Shown here piece by piece: positions 37,566 to 41,312 of a DNA stretch of 41,312 bases. Origin of the DNA: a virus; the IMG/VR virus record IMGVR_UViG_3300039098_000081, positions 1-41,312 of that record. One strand, written 5' to 3'. The position numbers and the translations under genes are program-made. Under the pieces are notes generated by a model, which saw nothing but the letters and a program-made list of their open reading frames with translations, did no database searches and was not told the origin of the DNA. Position 1 is the first letter of the stretch, and every line of letters starts with the position of its first letter.

Positions 37566-37728
37566 GCCTGAGAAAATCAGATACCAGTGCTGGTGCTGGA
37601 GGTGCTTGGGGCGCTTCATCGACCAAGTGACTTTGATGCAGCATTGCGGGGAGGTCAGGTCGGCAATGGCGAAGATGCCGGATAGAATCAGAATCTTGGG
37701 GCAATGGTATCGAAAGAAGGATACATGA
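37555..37728 (+). CDS. 57-residue Cys/His finger protein
   Basis: ATG 37555 lies within the end of the preceding gene. CWCWRC, then about 11 residues, and HC form a small finger-like motif, followed by a basic tail (RIRILGQWYRKKDT). Probably nucleic-acid- or protein-binding. The ribosome site is weak, so coupling is assumed. Confidence 0.55.
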   Translation: MAGKPEKIRYQCWCWRCLGRFIDQVTLMQHCGEVRSAMAKMPDRIRILGQWYRKKDT

Positions 37729-38009
37729 GAGACAGGTCTCTCACCGAGGCGATGGGGTCGGAGCGTTGGAATGATTACGATAGAACAGAGCATAACAATA
37801 CGTTTTCATCTTGGCGGGGCTTCGGCAAGCTGTGGGAGTGGGCGCAGCAGCAAGAGTGGTTCAAGAAGTTTCTTGTGTCAGCAAATGTTTCGTGCGGTTA
37901 CGAAATGAGCATTGATTTTGCCGAGGCTGTTGGCGTGTCCTTGCCAGACGAACTTATCCAACCTGACCGCTTCGCAGATGCAGTTTACTCTTTTCTCAAG
38001 GAGGCTTGA
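37725..38009 (+). CDS. 94-residue hypothetical protein
   Basis: ATG 37725 overlaps the previous stop and has AAGAAGGA upstream; an in-frame ATG at 37704 is the alternative. Aromatic and polar (FSSWRGFGKLWEWAQQQEWFKK) with an acidic second half. No family recognised. It couples to the last early gene by TGATG. Confidence 0.6.
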   Translation: MRDRSLTEAMGSERWNDYDRTEHNNTFSSWRGFGKLWEWAQQQEWFKKFLVSANVSCGYEMSIDFAEAVGVSLPDELIQPDRFADAVYSFLKEA

Positions 38010-38392
38010 TGAACTGGAGACAACGAAACAAGCAAAGAGTTTTCCTGGCAGCGGTAGAGGTGTTTGAAACAGCCCACCATGCAACAGCCTGTGGCATGAG
38101 TCGCAAGCTGAACGAACTGGCCGAGTTTGTGGACAAGGGCGGCAAGGTGGGTAAGGGGGCGTTGTTTGTCACGGCGGCGAGGGGGAGCAACCACTCTTGG
38201 CTCGATTGGGCGGTGGACTTCCTTGCGTGCCTACCGAAAGACCCGGCAGAAAAAGCGGCGATTGTCGCGGAATACAACGGTGAATGGAGCCGGAGCGCGA
38301 GGCGGAAGAAGACGGTGCGGAGGTTCTGGCGGCACGTTAAAGACCGGGGGCTGGAAAAAGAGGGGGAGATTATCGCGCAGAAGCTGGCCTAG
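38009..38392 (+). CDS. Last early gene, possible late regulator
   Basis: A 127-residue basic protein. It has helical sequence with GMSRKLNELAEFVDKGG, a middle LDWAVDFLACLPKDPAEKAA and a strongly basic C-terminus (SRSARRKKTVRRFWRHVK). It is the final gene of the early operon and lies directly before a strong promoter followed by a terminator, the position of lambda Q. A Q-like antiterminator role is inferred from position only; no Q-family sequence was recognised. Its stop codon overlaps a terminator hairpin. Confidence 0.6.
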   Translation: MNWRQRNKQRVFLAAVEVFETAHHATACGMSRKLNELAEFVDKGGKVGKGALFVTAARGSNHSWLDWAVDFLACLPKDPAEKAAIVAEYNGEWSRSARRKKTVRRFWRHVKDRGLEKEGEIIAQKLA

Positions 38393-38400
38393 CTTTTTTT
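38381..38400 (+). terminator. Early-operon terminator overlapping a stop codon
   Basis: AAGCT (38381-38385) pairs with AGCTT (38391-38395) around GGCCT and runs into a seven-T tract. The stem is short, but the U-run is good. It closes the early operon immediately before the promoter at 38439. Confidence 0.6.
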
Positions 38401-38438
38401 GTGCAAAACGCTACTTCCTGATATGCTTTAAGGTTTTC

Positions 38439-38468
38439 TTGACAAAAAGTGATTAGTTGTGCTATATT
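38439..38468 (+). promoter_or_regulatory. Strong sigma70-type promoter (late-promoter candidate)
   Basis: TTGACA (38439-38444), 18 bases, then TATATT (38463-38468), the best promoter match in the window; the start is expected near 38475. The surrounding 70 bases are AT-rich. It reads into a hairpin terminator about 50 bases further on, then the structured region, and if antiterminated into the late genes. This recalls PR' of lambdoid phages. Confidence 0.8.
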
Positions 38469-38497
38469 TCGATAACATTGCGAGAGTAGTAAATAGA

Positions 38498-38528
38498 GGG
38501 GTTGCAGAGATGCAGCCCCTTTTCTTTT
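38498..38528 (+). terminator. Promoter-proximal terminator (tR'-like)
   Basis: GGGGTTGCA (38498-38506) pairs with TGCAGCCCC (38511-38519), one G-U, closing a GAGA (GNRA) tetraloop; TTTTCTTTT follows. It begins about 25 bases after the predicted start of transcription, so by default only a ~50-nt RNA would be made. Confidence 0.85.
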
Positions 38529-39136
38529 AACGGGAGGCCGTAACAGACGGACAGACCGCCGAACTGGTCAGGGAGCAACCTAGGCACTGTGACCCTCTGG
38601 ACGGTTGGAGCGATAACAAGCGGCGGAACTCCGCATCTCCCGACCATTTATCAGCGTTCCCGCTCTGCGCTGCCGCCCATGCCTCCCGAAATTACGGGGA
38701 AACAGGCGGCAGGGTATCGGGCTTGAAGTCCTTGGGCAACCAAGGCCACCCCGCACCTTTCGCGAAGGTTGAGAAGGGGTGCTGTTTTAGCCTCACATTG
38801 CGCCAGCTTCGGCGTAGAAAAATAGAGCCCATGTTACTCCGTGTGGAGGCAGCGGACAAATTGAGCAAAACTGCGAGAGTGGCCATAGCGCAGGAGTAGC
38901 GGACGAGCCAACGGGGTGCCAATAAAAACCAGCTTACCTGCCATGATGCAGGCAGAGTAACGAGGTCGTGACAGCGGCCATTAGCCTCACCCGCCAAGCC
39001 GGGAAGCGGTCTTGACCCGCTACGGCGGCGATAGCAGTTAACAAGTTTCGTCTGCGGCGTGGAAGCGTCGGGGTGTCCCAGGCCAATAACCTGTAGGTAG
39101 CCGAGTGGGGAATCCGGCCAGACGAAAACACACCGG

Positions 39137-39164
39137 GCCGTCCTTCGGGGCGGCTTGCCTTTTT
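39137..39164 (+). terminator. UUCG-capped terminator ending the structured region
   Basis: GCCGTCC (39137-39143) pairs with GGGCGGC (39148-39154), one G-U, around TTCG, an extra-stable tetraloop. TTGCC and then five T follow. It lies ten bases before the next gene start, whose GGGGGAGAG site immediately follows the T-run. Confidence 0.75.
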
Positions 39165-39173
39165 GGGGGAGAG

Positions 39174-39356
39174 ATGAAAACTATCGTAGCTGTGTATCTG
39201 TTTATTGTTCTTTTGGTCGCCGTTGGATGGGTGAAGAACATTGTTAAGTTGACGCAATGCGACTTTGAAACGCCCTATAAAGCCGAGGTGATCCATGCAG
39301 TTGGTGTTTTGCCGCCAGTGGGCGCTATCACCGGCTGGCTGGACCTTGGAGAATAA
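39174..39356 (+). CDS. 60-residue single-TM phage protein (conserved type)
   Basis: ATG 39174 after GGGGGAGAG. A hydrophobic N-terminal segment (TIVAVYLFIVLLVAVGW) is followed by VKLTQCDFETPYKAEVIHAVGVLPP, a pattern recurring in small phage membrane proteins, often written N-x-x-x-L-x-x-C-D-F-x-x-P-Y. Topology is probably N-in with the conserved part outside or membrane-associated. Function unknown. It lies between two terminators. Confidence 0.75.
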   Translation: MKTIVAVYLFIVLLVAVGWVKNIVKLTQCDFETPYKAEVIHAVGVLPPVGAITGWLDLGE

Positions 39357-39402
39357 CCAAATCACGTTTAGCAGCGCCTCCCCTCCTCCTGGGTGCTGTG
39401 AT

Positions 39403-39434
39403 GCCTCGGCAGCTTCGGTTGCCGGGGCGTTTTT
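39403..39434 (+). terminator. Rho-independent terminator
   Basis: GCCTCGGCA (39403-39411) pairs with TGCCGGGGC (39420-39428), one G-U, around an 8-nt loop, followed by G and five T. It isolates the small membrane gene from the gene at 39462. It is the third intrinsic terminator in 950 bases. Confidence 0.85.
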
Positions 39435-39461
39435 ATTGCGGAGGGGAAAAGGGGGGAGAGG

Positions 39462-39797
39462 ATGGCAAACGCAGAGGAGATTAAGCGCAAAGAGTGGACT
39501 AGGAGAATGAACGAGCAGCTTAATGGCGGCGGAGACTTTGAGGAATTAGGCGCAGAGATAGGCAAACTGACCGATGAGAAACAAAGGTCTTACGGCGGCA
39601 GCTTCGGCAAGGCCGGTCAGGTCATGCGAATCCTCTACCCTGACGGCATCGCACCGGAGCAGATGGACGATGCCCTTGCTGTGGTGCGGGTGCTGGACAA
39701 GCTGTTTCGCATCGCCACCGACAAGGACGCTTTCGGTGAATCCCCCTGGCGCGACATTGCTGGGTATGGGCTGCTGGGTGCGGCTCGATGCAGATAA
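39462..39797 (+). CDS. Conserved phage protein (KQRSYGGSF / ESPWRDIAGYGLLG type)
   Basis: A 111-residue protein with GGGGGGAGAGG upstream. EIGKLTDEKQRSYGGSFGKAG, then ALAVVRVLDKLFRIATDKDAFGESPWRDIAGYGLLG, is a pattern I associate with small phage proteins resembling DUF1599/nucleotide-modification-associated domains; the exact family is uncertain. A nucleotide-metabolism role is possible. Overlaps the next start. Confidence 0.7.
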   Translation: MANAEEIKRKEWTRRMNEQLNGGGDFEELGAEIGKLTDEKQRSYGGSFGKAGQVMRILYPDGIAPEQMDDALAVVRVLDKLFRIATDKDAFGESPWRDIAGYGLLGAARCR

Positions 39798-39991
39798 CCC
39801 CCTGCCCGCTACCGCAACCGCTCAAGTTGATGGAACTGCCAGCTAGGTGCCTGGGCGAAAGGCACATCGACTGTGGCCCAAAGTGGAGCGATGCCAGAAG
39901 GGATGGGGTTAATGCAGTGGTGGTTTGCTCCAAGTGTGGAGCTCGCTGGTCACTTGACGCAATGGATAGCACAACAAGCTTTTTCAAATAG
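39788..39991 (+). CDS. 67-residue zinc-ribbon-like protein
   Basis: ATG overlaps the previous gene by 10 bases. ARCLGERHIDCGPKWSDARRDG, then VVCSKCGARWSLD, combine His/Cys and a CSKC pair, likely one zinc site. No family recognised. A structured leader follows. Confidence 0.55.
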   Translation: MQITPCPLPQPLKLMELPARCLGERHIDCGPKWSDARRDGVNAVVVCSKCGARWSLDAMDSTTSFFK

Positions 39992-40004
39992 TAGTGGTTT
40001 AACA

Positions 40005-40062
40005 GGGTGCCTACTTTTAGCGGAGGAATAGGCTGACACCGTATCGGCCCCGGCACCCTTCA
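40005..40062 (+). promoter_or_regulatory. Long stem-loop leader before the double-HNH gene
   Basis: GGGTGCC (40005-40011) pairs perfectly with GGCACCC (40052-40058). The 40-nt loop has a GGC/GCC inner pair and a GGAGG motif at 40022. TTCATTTTA follows. It could be a terminator with a weak U-tract or an mRNA element controlling the nuclease gene. No riboswitch class was recognised. Confidence 0.4.
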
Positions 40063-40091
40063 TTTTATACGGCTTTCCTAACGGGGGAAAG

Positions 40092-41027
40092 ATGAAGAAA
40101 ACATGCAAGGTTGATGGGTGTAACGATAAGGTTCACGCCAAAGGGTATTGTTCCAAACATTATACAAGAATCAAGCGATATGGCGATCCCCATTTCTCAA
40201 AGCAGGTTCGTGGCTCTGGTTCTTTGGAAGATCGGTTTTGGGCGCATGTTGAAAAGTGCGAAGAAACTGGCTGTTGGTTTTTTCGCGGGGCCAAGAGTCG
40301 CGGTTATGGCTTCCTTAACAACCGCACAAGGGGCCGCAACAAAATTGTCAAGGCGCATAGGCTTTCATACGAAATGCACGTTGGCCCGATACCAGAAGGC
40401 ATGGCAGTCGTGCATAAATGCAAAAACCGTGATTGTGTCAACCCAGACCACCTAGAGATAAGGACTGTTAAGAAGTGCGTTATTGACGGGTGCGAAGAGA
40501 AAATTCAGGCAAGGGGGCTTTGCAAAAAGCATTATACGCGGCTACTAAGGCACGGCGACCCTGAGTTCACAAAGGTTGAGACTGGCACACCAGAAGAAAG
40601 GTTTTGGGCGCACGTTAAGAAAGGGGGAGCCAACGACTGCTGGCTGTTCGACATTCTTGACGGGAAGGGTTATGGGATCCATTCCATTGGCAACAAGGGC
40701 GTGAGAGCACACAGGTTCGCTTATGAGCTTCTTGTCGGGCCTATCCCTGATGGGTTGGTGGTGCGGCACCGTTGCAGGAGCAAGAACTGCGTGAACCCGA
40801 AGCATTTGGAGGTAGGGACGCAAAAGGACAACGCGCTTGACAGATTGAGAGACGGAACTGAGACACGAGGCGAAGCCGTTCACAACAGTAAGTTGACAGA
40901 AGCCGCAGTTTTGGAGATCAAGCGATCCTCTCTACCTGGGTATAGGCTAGCGGAGAAATACGGGGTCACCAGCGGGGCGATATATGCTGTCCTTTCTGGC
41001 AAAAACTGGAAGCACGTTGAGGTATAG
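40092..41027 (+). CDS. Tandem double-HNH homing endonuclease
   Basis: A 311-residue protein after GGGGG. Two similar halves each have a Cys/His finger (CKVDGCNDKVHAKGYCSKHY at residues 5-24, and CVIDGCEEKIQARGLCKKHY) and an HNH_3 core (DRFWAHVEKCEETGCW to VHKCKNRDCVNPDHLEIRT; and ERFWAHVKKGGANDCW to VRHRCRSKNCVNPKHLEVGT). A single C-terminal HTH follows (LTEAAVLEIKRSSLPGYRLAEKYGVTSGAI). Internal duplication could make a one-chain nuclease with two active sites. It inserts between small late genes near terminase. Confidence 0.88.
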   Translation: MKKTCKVDGCNDKVHAKGYCSKHYTRIKRYGDPHFSKQVRGSGSLEDRFWAHVEKCEETGCWFFRGAKSRGYGFLNNRTRGRNKIVKAHRLSYEMHVGPIPEGMAVVHKCKNRDCVNPDHLEIRTVKKCVIDGCEEKIQARGLCKKHYTRLLRHGDPEFTKVETGTPEERFWAHVKKGGANDCWLFDILDGKGYGIHSIGNKGVRAHRFAYELLVGPIPDGLVVRHRCRSKNCVNPKHLEVGTQKDNALDRLRDGTETRGEAVHNSKLTEAAVLEIKRSSLPGYRLAEKYGVTSGAIYAVLSGKNWKHVEV

Positions 41028-41030
41028 CTA

Positions 41031-41195
41031 ATGCCCCTCTACCTACTCCGCTGCGAATGCGGCCACGAAACCACCCAGCGCTGCCGCTACGAGGACAAGA
41101 CAACCTGTCCCTGCGGCAAGGAGATGCAGCGCATACCGGCGACCTGCTCGTTTAACCTGACGGGGGATGGCTGGTACAAGGGAGGCAGACAATAG
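41031..41195 (+). CDS. FmdB-like zinc-ribbon protein
   Basis: A 54-residue protein beginning PLYLLRCECGHE, with a second pair TCPCGKEM and a Gly/Trp/Tyr-rich end (GDGWYKGGRQ). This is the pattern of the FmdB/CxxC-CxxC regulatory zinc-ribbon family. It lies three bases after the HNH gene and crosses into the terminal repeat; its last codons recur at bases 1-23. The next gene starts ten bases after its stop. Confidence 0.75.
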   Translation: MPLYLLRCECGHETTQRCRYEDKTTCPCGKEMQRIPATCSFNLTGDGWYKGGRQ

Positions 41196-41312
41196 GGAGG
41201 CACAGTGGACGCTTTCGATTTCATCAACACGCCGAATGAATTTGATTGGCAGCGATACTACGAAGAGTTCGAGTCCTTCCTTGCCCCCGAAGACAAGCCC
41301 ATGTTCTGGACC
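41173..41312. repeat. Terminal direct repeat, right copy
   Basis: Identical to bases 1-140. It holds the end of the FmdB-like gene and the first 36 codons of the gene that is complete at 33-251. It shows that the contig closes on itself. Confidence 0.95.
41205..41312 (+). CDS. Truncated second copy of the gene at 33 (contig overlap)
   Basis: GTG at 41205 begins the same protein as at 33 and runs off the window after 36 codons. It is not a real second gene; the two are one locus on the circular molecule. Confidence 0.9.
   Translation, partial: MDAFDFINTPNEFDWQRYYEEFESFLAPEDKPMFWT

Larger units (their letters stand above)
38475..39164 (+). ncRNA. Large structured non-coding RNA / leader (class unassigned)
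   Basis: About 690 nt with its own promoter and terminator and no credible gene on either strand. Perfect complementary helices are unusually dense: 38531-38538/38681-38688; 38670-38677/38705-38712 (pseudoknotted with the first); a 6-bp stem with GCAA tetraloop at 38730-38745; 38747-38752/38776-38781 with an inner ACCTT/AAGGT stem; 38801/38814; CTCC-GTGT-GGAG at 38837; CCTGC/GCAGG at 38937-38952; nested 38991-38995/39024-39028 and 39005-39009/39017-39021; and 39048-39054/39119-39125 closing a terminal domain. Size, density and phage location recall GOLLD/ROOL-type ornate RNAs, but no class signature was recognised. Alternatives: a cis-acting antitermination leader, or a degenerate intron. Confidence 0.6.

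Noticed and set aside
38531-39164. Group I or group II self-splicing intron
   Set aside because: No domain V-like hairpin or group I P7 core could be recognised by eye, there are no split coding exons on either side, and no reverse transcriptase is present. A covariance search would still be needed.
38692-39365. Minus-strand frames of 101 and 143 codons over the structured region
   Set aside because: No ribosome sites, no recognisable domains, and they run through the terminator hairpins. The region is better explained as non-coding.
1-41312. CRISPR array, insertion sequence or retron-like reverse transcriptase
   Set aside because: No regularly spaced repeats, transposase motifs, flanking inverted repeats or reverse-transcriptase signatures were seen anywhere in the window.

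Overview
The window is the complete genome of a temperate, short-tailed (podovirus-like) double-stranded DNA phage. The first 140 bases recur exactly as the last 140, and the gene cut by the right edge continues at the left edge. It is therefore a circular or circularly permuted molecule of about 41.17 kb cut at an arbitrary point. Genes are tightly packed with ATGA/TGATG overlaps and strong GGAGG ribosome sites. The host cannot be named. A stand-alone anaerobic ribonucleotide-reductase-like glycyl radical domain and a bacterial tRNA-Val(CAC) attachment site suggest an anaerobic bacterium; I would guess a deltaproteobacterium of the Geobacter/Desulfuromonas kind, with low confidence.

Layout. 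(1) 0-17 kb, rightward: terminase, portal, scaffold, coat, head-completion and tail proteins, and a block of putative DNA-ejection proteins. (2) 16.4-17.2 kb: two small leftward genes, a membrane protein and a WYL-like protein, set against the late transcript. (3) 17.2-19.8 kb: lysis region (TM protein, M15 peptidase, 3TM holin) mixed with a glycyl radical microprotein and a metallophosphoesterase. (4) 19.8-23.7 kb: AT-richer tail-fibre cassette with an inserted HNH endonuclease. (5) 23.7-25.8 kb: attP with paired arm repeats, leftward integrase and XRE repressor, and the operator/promoter region. (6) 25.8-38.4 kb: rightward early region with a HTH protein, ERF annealase, YqaJ exonuclease, NinB, DUF1364, C5-methyltransferase, RusA, MazG-like protein, SSB, a replication initiator with internal iterons and a DnaC-like loader, interspersed with many microproteins. 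(7) 38.4-39.17 kb: about 780 bp without a credible gene, holding a strong promoter, an immediate hairpin terminator, about 610 nt densely packed with complementary helices, and a UUCG terminator. (8) 39.17-41.2 kb: small genes and a duplicated-HNH endonuclease leading back into the terminase genes.

How it fits together. The repressor/HTH pair and the integrase control lysogeny at a tRNA-Val gene. The early operon supplies recombination and replication in a lambda-like arrangement: O-like gene with iterons, then a DnaC-like loader. The promoter-terminator pair after the last early gene resembles lambda PR'-tR'. Several further intrinsic terminators lie inside the presumed late operon, so processive antitermination is expected. 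The 38.4-39.17 kb element is the most unusual part: either a large stand-alone structured RNA or a very long cis-acting late leader. A second theme is the large number of small Cys-pair (zinc-ribbon-like) proteins throughout the genome.
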